Source: RGIG8748 sp045532255 (GTDB lineage Bacteria; Bacillota; Clostridia; UMGS1810). From it: a stretch of DNA of 6,983 nucleotides. Every line of letters begins with the position of its first letter. The first letter of the stretch is position 1. Where the stretch lies: NCBI GenBank assembly GCA_045532255.1, contig JAZSFO010000029.1, positions 1-6,983 of the forward strand, written 5' to 3'. Of the stretch, positions 1-5,805 are shown one piece after another. Below the pieces are notes generated by a model. It did not search any database and was not told the DNA's origin. It saw nothing but the letters and a program-made list of their open reading frames with translations. Position numbers and translations under genes: made by a program.

Positions 1-133
1 GTCAGGCTACGATTTCGCTATTGCTTCTTCTCTCCCACACCTCACGATGTGAAACTTGCAAGTCGCTTTAGAGTTCGTCGGTAACTACGCCTCGATGGAC
101 TTTCACCACAGAGCATTGATATGCCCGTCATAC
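1..133 (-). mobile_element. Group IIC-type intron, 5' end of domain I (partial, continues beyond the left edge)
   Basis: Read on the minus strand from 133, the sequence opens with GTATGACGGGC, close to the group II 5' consensus GUGYG. A hairpin GGGCAT-ATCA-ATGCTC follows, then a GGTGAAAGTCC segment, a TTGCAAG segment and a GAAGAAGCAATAGCGAAATC segment. From memory, the order and spacing of these blocks resemble domain I of the Oceanobacillus iheyensis group IIC intron. Such introns are self-splicing retroelements that typically insert just downstream of intrinsic terminator hairpins. The boundary here sits one base past the U-tract of the obg terminator, in the same orientation, which fits that habit. 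The catalytic domain V, the reverse transcriptase/maturase gene and the 3' end would lie outside the window, so whether it is intact cannot be judged. The GUAUG start deviates from the consensus at the third base. No protein-coding signal is seen in this stretch. Confidence 0.7.
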
Positions 134-134
134 T

Positions 135-169
135 AAAAGAGGGGATGTAAAGCACATTTTACACCCCTC
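135..169 (-). terminator. Intrinsic terminator of obg
   Basis: On the minus strand GAGGGGTGTAAA pairs with TTTACATCCCCTC, giving 12 base pairs with one bulged U and a six-base loop (ATGTGC), followed by TTTT. The stem begins 8 bases after the obg stop codon. It marks the end of the obg transcript and appears to be the landing site of the group II intron that starts at 133. Confidence 0.92.
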
Positions 170-177
170 AATATATT

Positions 178-1455
178 TTAGCGCATATAATCAAATTCCA
201 ATTCGTACATTCTTACGAGGTCGCCCTCATTTATGCCCTCCTGCTCAAGTGCCTTGATAACACCTTTTTTTCTGAGCGCATTCTGGAAGTACTGAAGCGA
301 TTCGTTGTCTTCGAAATTGGTTGAGCCTATCATTCTCTTTATCCAGCTGCCCTCGACAACATACACTCCGTCCTCAACACTGACCGTAAACGGCGTATCG
401 TCTCTATAGGATATTACGGTCTCTTCTGCTTCCTCTTCGTTATAAAGAACAGGAACAGGAATTGTATCAAGAACCGATGCAATATACATCATAAGCTCTC
501 TTACACCCTTGTTTGCGGCAGCGCTTATTCGGAAAACCTTGTAGCCTCTGGTTTCCATCTCTCGGCAAAAGCCCTCGTATATAGCCTCGTCATACACAAC
601 ATCCATTTTGTTTGCTGCTACAATCTGCGGTCTTGTAGCCAAATCGCTGTTATATGTCTCAAGCTCTTTGTTTATAAGGTCAAAATCCTCTATCGGATTT
701 CTGCCCTCTATACCCGAAGCATCTACAACATGTATGAGAAGCCTAGTTCTCTCTACATGACGCAGAAACTCATGACCGAGTCCGACACCCTCGCCCGCAC
801 CCTCTATAAGTCCCGGAATATCTGCCATAACAAAGCTCTGACCGTCACCTGTCCTTACTACACCTAAGTTTGGCTCAAGTGTTGTAAAGTGGTAATTTGC
901 AATCTTTGGCTTTGCATCAGACACAACAGAAAGAAGTGTGGACTTACCAACATTTGGAAATCCTACCAATCCGACATCAGCCAGAAGCTTAAGCTCAAGT
1001 CTGATATTACGGCTTTCGCCCTCTATACCGCTTTTTGCAAAACGGGGAATTTGTCTTGTTGCGGTTGCAAAATGGCAATTTCCCCAACCGCCGCTTCCGC
1101 CCTTGGCAACTACAAATCGTTCGCCCGAGGTCTTCATATCTGCGATTACCCTGCCCAAATCCATATCATAGATTACAGTACCGCAAGGAATTTTGACAAC
1201 AAGGTCAGTACCGTTTCTGCCTGAGCACTTTGCCGCCTTGCCATCCTCGCCGTTTGGTGCTTTATACTTTCTTTGATATCTGAAATCCGAAAGTGTACTC
1301 ATTTTGTCATCGGTTTCAAATATAACATTTCCGCCGTTGCCGCCGTCTCCGCCGTCGGGTCCGCCTGCAGCTACATACTTTTCTCTATGAAAGCTCACAA
1401 GACCGTTTCCGCCGTTGCCTGCTTCTACATATATTTCGGCTGTATCTGCCATCAT
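178..1455 (-). CDS. obg: Obg family GTPase (ribosome assembly / stress-response GTPase)
   Basis: Obg is an essential GTP-binding protein that associates with the 50S ribosomal subunit during its assembly and is linked to stringent and stress responses. The 425-residue product has the usual three domains. The glycine-rich Obg fold covers about residues 1-155, with GNGGNG and GGDGGNGGN runs. The G domain follows, with Walker A GFPNVGKST (165-173), DIPG (212-215), NKMD (282-285) and a SAAANKG G5-like motif (311-317). A C-terminal OCT domain covers about 345-425. The reading frame extends upstream to an ATG at 1467, but that ATG directly abuts AGG with no spacing. The ATG at 1455, or the next one at 1452, follows GGGA by 6 to 9 bases and gives the normal Obg N-terminus (ADTAEIYVEAGNGGNG). 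It follows rpmA as in many Bacillota, but here a terminator and a foldback element lie between the two genes, so it may be transcribed separately. A terminator follows. Confidence 0.97.
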   Translation of the reverse strand: MMADTAEIYVEAGNGGNGLVSFHREKYVAAGGPDGGDGGNGGNVIFETDDKMSTLSDFRYQRKYKAPNGEDGKAAKCSGRNGTDLVVKIPCGTVIYDMDLGRVIADMKTSGERFVVAKGGSGGWGNCHFATATRQIPRFAKSGIEGESRNIRLELKLLADVGLVGFPNVGKSTLLSVVSDAKPKIANYHFTTLEPNLGVVRTGDGQSFVMADIPGLIEGAGEGVGLGHEFLRHVERTRLLIHVVDASGIEGRNPIEDFDLINKELETYNSDLATRPQIVAANKMDVVYDEAIYEGFCREMETRGYKVFRISAAANKGVRELMMYIASVLDTIPVPVLYNEEEAEETVISYRDDTPFTVSVEDGVYVVEGSWIKRMIGSTNFEDNESLQYFQNALRKKGVIKALEQEGINEGDLVRMYELEFDYMR

Positions 1456-1474
1456 GGTGTATCCCATCCTTTCG

Positions 1475-1499
1475 TAAGCAGTTGCGTCAGTATCCGAAC
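1475..1499 (+). repeat. Left terminal inverted repeat of the foldback element
   Basis: TAAGCAGTTGCGTCAGTATC followed by CGAAC; this 25-base sequence is the exact reverse complement of 1694-1718. The base outside it (G at 1474, T at 1719 on the other side) no longer pairs, so the repeat ends sharply. Its outer edge is about 4 bases from the AAAGG run preceding obg. Confidence 0.93.
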
Positions 1500-1693
1500 C
1501 CGTTTTGGGTGCGTGTTTTTATGCCACTGCATCGTTAAAATACTCGCAAATGCGTCAGCATTTGCTCCGTTTTTGCCTCGCACTGTCGCAAAAACACGGC
1601 ACCGAAAATTCTTTGAACCAAAATCAAGATAAAATAGATTGTTTTTCAAGACCGACAACAACGAAAAACGGCTATTTTACTTGATTCTGGTGA

Positions 1694-1718
1694 GTTCGGA
1701 TACTGACGCAACTGCTTA
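1694..1718 (-). repeat. Right terminal inverted repeat of the foldback element
   Basis: This is the exact reverse complement of 1475-1499 over 25 bases, beginning GTTCGGATACTGACGCAACT on the plus strand and ending GCTTA. Its outer edge is 12 bases from the T-run of the rpmA terminator. Confidence 0.93.
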
Positions 1719-1746
1719 TGATACTATCTTAAAAAATCCCGAGCAA
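1718..1746 (-). promoter_or_regulatory. Weak candidate promoter for obg
   Basis: On the minus strand TTGCTC (1746-1741) and TATCAT (1723-1718) are separated by exactly 17 bases. The -10 box matches the consensus at 5 of 6 positions but the -35 box at only 3 of 6. The -35 lies in the rpmA terminator stem and the last base of the -10 is the first base of the right terminal repeat, so this would be a junction promoter. It is offered because obg sits behind a strong terminator and needs some source of transcript; read-through is the alternative. Confidence 0.28.
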
Positions 1747-1762
1747 TGTGCCCGGGATTTTC
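1731..1762 (-). terminator. Intrinsic terminator of the rplU-prp-rpmA operon
   Basis: On the minus strand AAATCCCGGGC pairs with GCTCGGGATTT, giving 11 base pairs including one G-U pair around a five-base loop (ACATT). The descending arm runs into six consecutive T residues. It starts about 30 bases past the rpmA stop codon. Confidence 0.9.
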
Positions 1763-1790
1763 GCTTTGGTAAATATTGTTACAAGGTCAA

Positions 1791-2075
1791 TTACTGAGCA
1801 ATTTCGTATACACTAACCTGCTTCTTGTCCTTGCCGAGTCTTTCGAACTTAACCTTGCCGTCAGCAACAGCAAAGAGAGTATCGTCACTACCCTTTTTTA
1901 CATTGATGCCGGGATGGATTTTTGTACCTCTCTGTCTAACGAGGATGTTACCGGACTTAACATACTGTCCGTCACCCTTCTTAACACCAAGGCGCTTGGA
2001 CTCACTGTCTCTGCCGTTCTTGGTACTACCCATACCTTTTTTATGAGCAAATAACTGAATATTTAAGCTAAACAT
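1791..2075 (-). CDS. rpmA: 50S ribosomal protein L27, with Prp-cleavable N-terminal extension
   Basis: L27 is a large-subunit protein whose N-terminus reaches toward the peptidyl transferase centre. The 94-residue product has the family core (HKKGMGSTKNGRDSESKRLG, then GNILVRQRGTKIHPG). In front of it is the Bacillota-type extension MFSLNIQLFA, ending in the FA-before-HKKG junction where Prp protease cuts in related species. The mature protein is therefore inferred to begin at His11. The ATG at 2075 is preferred: GGAGG lies 9 bases upstream, inside the last codons of prp. A TTG directly before it would add one residue but is closer to the ribosome binding site and less typical. The prp stop is only 4 bases upstream, so translation is probably coupled. 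A terminator follows. Confidence 0.97.
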   Translation of the reverse strand: MFSLNIQLFAHKKGMGSTKNGRDSESKRLGVKKGDGQYVKSGNILVRQRGTKIHPGINVKKGSDDTLFAVADGKVKFERLGKDKKQVSVYEIAQ

Positions 2076-2079
2076 CAAA

Positions 2080-2412
2080 TTACACCTCCAATTCGGTAAT
2101 TTTAATATTTGTTGGGTATTGCTGTTCCAGCTCTACAAAGTAGAGATACATGGAATCAAGCAATATATTGATCTGTTTTCTGTCGTTATAATCTAAATCT
2201 TCGGGAAGAACAAACTCGGCATAACCGCTCTCTGCTTCGTACCCGAAATTGATATTAAGTACATTTTCTATACCGTTTAACGCCATAAAAAGTACCGAAG
2301 AAACAGAAGCACACACTATATCACTACCCTCATCGGCATAGTCTGCATGTCCCTTGAGGATGCCCTTTGTAATATTAGTGTCCTTATCACGAAAAAATAT
2401 TATTTCCGTCAT
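2080..2412 (-). CDS. prp: Ribosomal-processing cysteine protease Prp (YsxB family)
   Basis: Prp removes the N-terminal extension of L27 in Bacillota, a step needed for functional ribosomes in Staphylococcus aureus. The 110-residue product has normal length and the family's catalytic pair: His22 in KGHADYA and Cys34 in SDIVCASVS, the spacing and numbering known for the S. aureus enzyme. It lies between rplU and rpmA, the usual place, next to its substrate gene, whose product here carries the matching extension. Its ATG is 3 bases after the rplU stop, and no strong ribosome binding site is seen before it. Translation probably depends on ribosomes finishing rplU, which would keep the protease below L21 and L27 levels. 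Confidence 0.95.
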   Translation of the reverse strand: MTEIIFFRDKDTNITKGILKGHADYADEGSDIVCASVSSVLFMALNGIENVLNINFGYEAESGYAEFVLPEDLDYNDRKQINILLDSMYLYFVELEQQYPTNIKITELEV

Positions 2413-2415
2413 AGC

Positions 2416-2724
2416 TTAGGCATTGATCTTTTCGATCTGTACTTTAGTGAAAAGCTGTCTGTGACCCTGCTTGCACTTTTCGCCTTTTTTGGGCTTGTAC
2501 TTGAATACGATAACCTTCTTCGCTTTGCCCTGCTTGAGAACCTTTGCATCAACGCTTGCGCCCTCAACAACGGGTGTACCGAATACAGCTTTGTCGCCAC
2601 CAAGTGCCAAAACCTTGTCAAACTTAACAGCAGCGCCTTCCTCAGCAGCTACCTTTTCGATAAAAAGGATATCACCCTCGGAAACCTTGTACTGCTTGCC
2701 GCCTGTTTCGATAATTGCATACAT
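2416..2724 (-). CDS. rplU: 50S ribosomal protein L21
   Basis: L21 is a 23S rRNA-binding protein of the large subunit. The 102-residue product is of usual length, starts with the conserved MYAIIETGGKQYKV and carries the basic C-terminal region FKYKPKKGEKCKQGHRQLFT. It is the first gene of the rplU-prp-rpmA operon, behind a consensus promoter and a structured leader. The start is well supported: GGAGG lies 8 to 9 bases upstream of ATG. Confidence 0.98.
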   Translation of the reverse strand: MYAIIETGGKQYKVSEGDILFIEKVAAEEGAAVKFDKVLALGGDKAVFGTPVVEGASVDAKVLKQGKAKKVIVFKYKPKKGEKCKQGHRQLFTKVQIEKINA

Positions 2725-2806
2725 TATGAAGCACCTCCTTCATCTGATATCGCTAAATACTGGTATCTGCCATATGCAGATTTACTGACCATATCTATGC
2801 GTTTAC
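2725..2806 (-). promoter_or_regulatory. Structured 5' leader of the rplU operon (possible L21 leader)
   Basis: Between the predicted start of transcription (about 2806) and the rplU ATG lie about 80 bases. They hold a perfect hairpin ATCTGC-ATATG-GCAGAT (2781-2765), extended outward past unpaired bases by GGT/ACC, and the ribosome-binding-site hairpin nearer the gene. Segments TAAAT and ATTTA on either side of the first hairpin could pair in an alternative fold. L21 leaders that mediate feedback by ribosomal proteins are described in Bacillota. Membership is inferred from position and structure only, because a covariance search could not be run. Confidence 0.45.
2726..2743 (-). promoter_or_regulatory. 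rplU: Hairpin presenting the rplU ribosome binding site in its loop
   Basis: On the minus strand ATGAAG, loop GAGGTG, CTTCAT forms a perfect six-base-pair stem with most of the AGGAGG core in the loop. It sits 1 base before the rplU ATG. It could modulate ribosome access and is the sort of site an autogenous repressor could stabilise, but no binding evidence exists. Confidence 0.55.
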
Positions 2807-2812
2807 CATAGC

Positions 2813-2841
2813 ATTATACCACAGCAAAATATAAATGTCAA
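2813..2841 (-). promoter_or_regulatory. Consensus sigma-A promoter of the rplU-prp-rpmA operon
   Basis: The minus strand shows TTGACA (2841-2836), a 17-base spacer and TATAAT (2818-2813), a perfect match to the housekeeping promoter consensus, with TGTGG just before the -10. The -35 begins only 22 bases after the metH stop codon and no terminator is visible between them. Such strength suits a ribosomal protein operon. Confidence 0.93.
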
Positions 2842-2863
2842 CAACTTTTTTATCTTTTAGATA

Positions 2864-5209
2864 TTACATGAAGATTTGCTGTACAATACGGATGTTCTCC
2901 ATAGCATCTTTTGCATAGTAATGAGCACCTATAACCTTGGCATATTCCTCGGTAAGAACAGCACCGCCTACTACTATCTTTACATCAGGAAATCTCTCTT
3001 TAAGAAGTTTTATAGTCTCTTCCATTGCAGGTACGGTAGTTGTCATAAGTGCACTCAGGCCCACAACCCTGCAGCCTGTTTGTTCTACACAGTCTGCTAT
3101 CTTCTGCGGTGCGACATCTCTTCCAAGGTCTATAACACCGTAGCCGTAGCTTTCGAGTACAACCTTGACAATGTTCTTTCCTATATCGTGAATGTCGCCC
3201 TTTACCGTAGCTAATATCATTGTACTGTCTATGTTTGCTGTACTCTTTCCTATCTTTTCTTTGACGGTATCAAAGGCTGCCGCTGCAGCATCCGCACTCA
3301 TAAGAAGCTGAGGAAGATATGCTCTGCCTTCTTCAAAGTCTTTGCCTATTTGATTTAACGCAGGTATAATCATATTATTTATTATATCCATAGGCTCTTT
3401 TGTCTCAAGACATATTGTGCACGAAGCAACTGACGCATCCCTGAAGCCTCGTATTATCGCTTCTGTAAGTCCTATTTCTTTTTCTTGAGAAATGGGGGCA
3501 GGAACAGCATCCGAGCAGTAGCTTATATATTCCTTGCACGAGGGGTCGTTTCCGCTGAGGACATTGTGAGCATAGTATGTATTCATCATACCCTGCGAAA
3601 ACGGATTCATTATTGCACACTTAAGTCCCATTCTCAGAGCCTGTGCAAAAAATGCAGAATTTACCGCATCTCTGTTTGGAAGTCCGAATGATATGTTGGA
3701 AACTCCGAGAACTGTGTTTATTCCCTCATCTGTAAGCTCTTTTATGGTTTCGAGTGTAACGAGGGCACTGCCGTCATCCGATGACACGGTAAGAGCCAGA
3801 GGGTCTACAACTATATTCTTTGCATCTATTCCGTATGCAGATGCTCTGTCTATAATCTTATGTGCAATTTTAATTCTTTCCTCAGGTGTCTCAGGAATAC
3901 CGTCCTCATCAAGAGTAAGTGCAACAAGCACACCGCCGTACTTGGCTGCAAGGGGTAGTATCTCTTCCATTGATTCTTCTTTGCCGTTTACTGAGTTTAT
4001 CATCGGTTTGCCCGAATAAATTCTCATTGCGGACTCAAGGGCATCCTTGGATGACGAGTCTATCTGCAGGGGTGTATCCGTAACCGACTGAAGTGCAGAT
4101 ACGGTGTTTTTCATAACTTCTTTTTCGCATATTCCTGGGACACCAACATTGACATCCAGTATATGCACCCCCTTATCCTGCTGGCGCACAGCCTCGGACA
4201 AGATATAGTCCATATTTCCTGTCTTTATCGCTTCTTTTAATTTCTTTTTGCCTGTGGGGTTTATTCTTTCGCCGATAAGAACGGGTTTGTCCCCTATTGC
4301 AACCGCATGGGTATATGAAGAAACAAGGGTGTCCGTCTTGTAATCGGGCAGAGAATACGGCATATCCTTTGTAGCGTTTACCATAGCTTTTATATACTCA
4401 GGTGTTGTACCGCAACAACCGCCAAGTATTGTTGCACCGCCCTCGGCAAGAAGCACCATGCTCTCGGCAAAGCTCTTCTCATCCATTGTATATATGGTTT
4501 GTCCGTTTTCCATTATCGGAAGACCTGCATTGGGATTGACTATTACGGGAACGGAAGAATATTTCCTAAATACCGATATTATATCGAGCATCCTGTCGGG
4601 TCCGTAGGAACAGTTCATTCCGATGGCATCCACGCCCAGACCCTCAAGCATTGCTATCATTGAAACGGGGTCTGCACCTGTCATGAGCTTTCCCGAGGCA
4701 TCATAGACATTTGTGACAAAAACAGGTAAATCAGAATTTTCCTTCGCGGCAATTACAGCCGCCTTTGTCTCAAGAGCATCATTCATTGTCTCAATAAGTA
4801 TAATATCTGCGTCCTTCGCGGCTTTGACATTTTCGGCATAAAGCTCTACACAATATTCAAAATCCATGTCGCCAAACGGCTTTAACATTCTCCCTGTCGG
4901 TCCCATGTCAAAGGCAACAAATCTGTCCTCCCTGCCGTCTGCCGCCCTGCGTGCACATTCCAGAGAAGCCTGTATTACTTCCTTGTAGTCGGGGAACTTA
5001 TCCCTGTTTACGCCAAAGGTATTGGTTTTGACAATATTGGCTCCTGATTCAAAATACATACGGTGAAGCTCTTCTATTATATGAGGTTTGGTTATACTCC
5101 ATCTTTCAGGCTTTTCTCCGGCCATAAGACCTTTTGCCTGAAGGCAGGTTCCTGTACCGCCGTCAAAATACATTCTCTTTTTTGAAATCAAATCCATTAC
5201 AGAACTCAT
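2864..5209 (-). CDS. metH: Cobalamin-dependent methionine synthase, lacking the reactivation domain
   Basis: MetH transfers the methyl group of 5-methyltetrahydrofolate to homocysteine through methylcobalamin in the cytoplasm. The 781 residues hold, in order, four modules. The homocysteine-binding barrel (about 1-285) has zinc ligands Cys200 (GMNC) and Cys265/Cys266 (GGCCGT). The pterin-binding barrel (about 305-565) has GERINPTG, DVNVG and DSSS. A B12 cap helical region covers about 575-655. The Rossmann B12-binding domain (about 660-781) has GDIHDIGKN with axial His674, plus GLSAL and VVGGA. The chain stops where E. coli MetH (about 1,230 residues) continues into the AdoMet-binding reactivation domain. 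That domain is encoded by the gene directly upstream, as in Thermotoga maritima. The start ATG overlaps the upstream stop as ATGA, with a GGGAG site 8 bases away. No terminator is visible after it. Confidence 0.96.
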   Translation of the reverse strand: MSSVMDLISKKRMYFDGGTGTCLQAKGLMAGEKPERWSITKPHIIEELHRMYFESGANIVKTNTFGVNRDKFPDYKEVIQASLECARRAADGREDRFVAFDMGPTGRMLKPFGDMDFEYCVELYAENVKAAKDADIILIETMNDALETKAAVIAAKENSDLPVFVTNVYDASGKLMTGADPVSMIAMLEGLGVDAIGMNCSYGPDRMLDIISVFRKYSSVPVIVNPNAGLPIMENGQTIYTMDEKSFAESMVLLAEGGATILGGCCGTTPEYIKAMVNATKDMPYSLPDYKTDTLVSSYTHAVAIGDKPVLIGERINPTGKKKLKEAIKTGNMDYILSEAVRQQDKGVHILDVNVGVPGICEKEVMKNTVSALQSVTDTPLQIDSSSKDALESAMRIYSGKPMINSVNGKEESMEEILPLAAKYGGVLVALTLDEDGIPETPEERIKIAHKIIDRASAYGIDAKNIVVDPLALTVSSDDGSALVTLETIKELTDEGINTVLGVSNISFGLPNRDAVNSAFFAQALRMGLKCAIMNPFSQGMMNTYYAHNVLSGNDPSCKEYISYCSDAVPAPISQEKEIGLTEAIIRGFRDASVASCTICLETKEPMDIINNMIIPALNQIGKDFEEGRAYLPQLLMSADAAAAAFDTVKEKIGKSTANIDSTMILATVKGDIHDIGKNIVKVVLESYGYGVIDLGRDVAPQKIADCVEQTGCRVVGLSALMTTTVPAMEETIKLLKERFPDVKIVVGGAVLTEEYAKVIGAHYYAKDAMENIRIVQQIFM

Positions 5210-5805
5210 TTTGTTTTCTCCCTCTCAACACCGCATATGGCAGTAATTGTTTTTCTTGGTGTCATAATCAGATTATCCCCAAGTTTAATTCCCAAAAGCC
5301 TGTCCGCACTCAAAAAATCAAGAATTGGTCTTTGATACTTCAAGCTAAAATCTCCGTATCCGGGACTGAAACGGCTAACCGTATTGTAACTTGCCCTTAT
5401 TAGATTATGGGTATACTCTGCCGCCGTTTCTGCCATTGCAGAAGCAATACCGTCTGTTATAAATGCCTGTGCTCCCGACAGAGAACTCACGGAATTTATA
5501 AGCAAATCCACTTCCAGACCGAGAGTTACTGCCATTACAACGGCCTCATCGCAACCCTTGAGCCAGTTAAAAAGACTTTTGGAATTAATCTTACAAAAAT
5601 CCATACTTATATCAAATAAATCATTTGACAAAACCGAGGTCTTGGTATAGCAATACCTCGGTCGCGCAGTTTTTATAACTCTTTCCATACACAATACAAC
5701 CATATCCGAATTCAGGGGCTCAGGGGTCATAAGCCTCCTTGAAAGCTCGGAAACATCTATCTGTAATTCCCTCGGGTCAATTGTACCAAATTCTATACTG
5801 TTCAT
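5206..5805 (-). CDS. Stand-alone methionine synthase reactivation (AdoMet-binding) domain protein
   Basis: This domain rescues oxidised cob(II)alamin in MetH by reductive methylation with S-adenosylmethionine. The 199-residue product carries the family's C-terminal signature: RFSPGYGDFSLKYQRPI (145-161), a degenerate counterpart of the RxxxGYxACPDHTEK motif of E. coli MetH, then the LLGIKLGDNLIMTPRKTITA segment. The N-terminal half is helical-looking and less conserved. The CPDH core of the E. coli motif is replaced by GDFS, as is common in the short stand-alone forms. The frame is open 27 codons further upstream, but ATG at 5805 is chosen because it overlaps the preceding stop as ATGA and has GAGGA about 7 bases before it. 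Its own stop overlaps metH the same way, so the two proteins are likely made in step. The function is inferred from family and context. Confidence 0.88.
   Translation of the reverse strand: MNSIEFGTIDPRELQIDVSELSRRLMTPEPLNSDMVVLCMERVIKTARPRYCYTKTSVLSNDLFDISMDFCKINSKSLFNWLKGCDEAVVMAVTLGLEVDLLINSVSSLSGAQAFITDGIASAMAETAAEYTHNLIRASYNTVSRFSPGYGDFSLKYQRPILDFLSADRLLGIKLGDNLIMTPRKTITAICGVEREKTK

Larger units (their letters stand above)
1475..1718. mobile_element. Foldback / MITE-like element with 25-base terminal inverted repeats
   Basis: The 244-base segment is bounded by perfect 25-base inverted repeats and encodes no recognisable protein. It contains further perfect or near-perfect inverted repeats. 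GCAAATGC/GCATTTGC lies at 1546-1565 with a 4-base loop. GTTTTTGC/GCAAAAAC lies at 1569-1595. A long arm at 1617-1637 pairs with 1672-1691 (one mismatch, one bulged base) and encloses GTTTTTC/GAAAAAC (1641-1647 with 1663-1669). As RNA or single-stranded DNA it would form a long closing stem with several inner hairpins. The octamer TGCGTCAG occurs in both terminal repeats and again at 1551-1558. Each end can be read as TA plus AGCAG, so a TA target duplication is possible (as in IS630/Tc1-type MITEs), but TA is within the palindrome and proves nothing alone. It fills the interval between the rpmA terminator and the obg ribosome binding site. Alternatives are a structured RNA or a BIME-like repeat. 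Confidence 0.65.

Noticed and set aside
889..1224. Plus-strand open frames opposite obg, rpmA, rplU and metH (for example 889-1224, 1776-2054, 2347-2811, 3693-4019).
   Set aside because: They are shadows of well-identified minus-strand genes, lack family features and ribosome binding sites, and have atypical composition.
1456..1467. A longer obg start at the ATG at 1467.
   Set aside because: AGG abuts this ATG directly, and the added residues (MGYT) are not part of the normal Obg N-terminus. The ATG at 1455 or 1452 has proper spacing.
1452..1661. A 69-codon minus-strand frame through the foldback element, whose TGA overlaps the obg ATG at 1455 as ATGA.
   Set aside because: It lies within the inverted-repeat element and most of its codons are set by palindromes. 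There is no ribosome binding site before its first ATG and no resemblance to a known family that I can recall. The ATGA overlap is probably chance, though translational coupling cannot be excluded.
2849..2866. A possible terminator after metH: ATCT-AAA-AGAT on the minus strand.
   Set aside because: The stem is only four A/T-rich pairs and is followed by A residues rather than T residues on the transcribed strand.
5206..5240. A search for a cobalamin or SAM riboswitch before metH.
   Set aside because: metH starts inside the preceding gene by a 4-base overlap, leaving no room for a leader. Any riboswitch would have to lie upstream of gpsA, outside the window.
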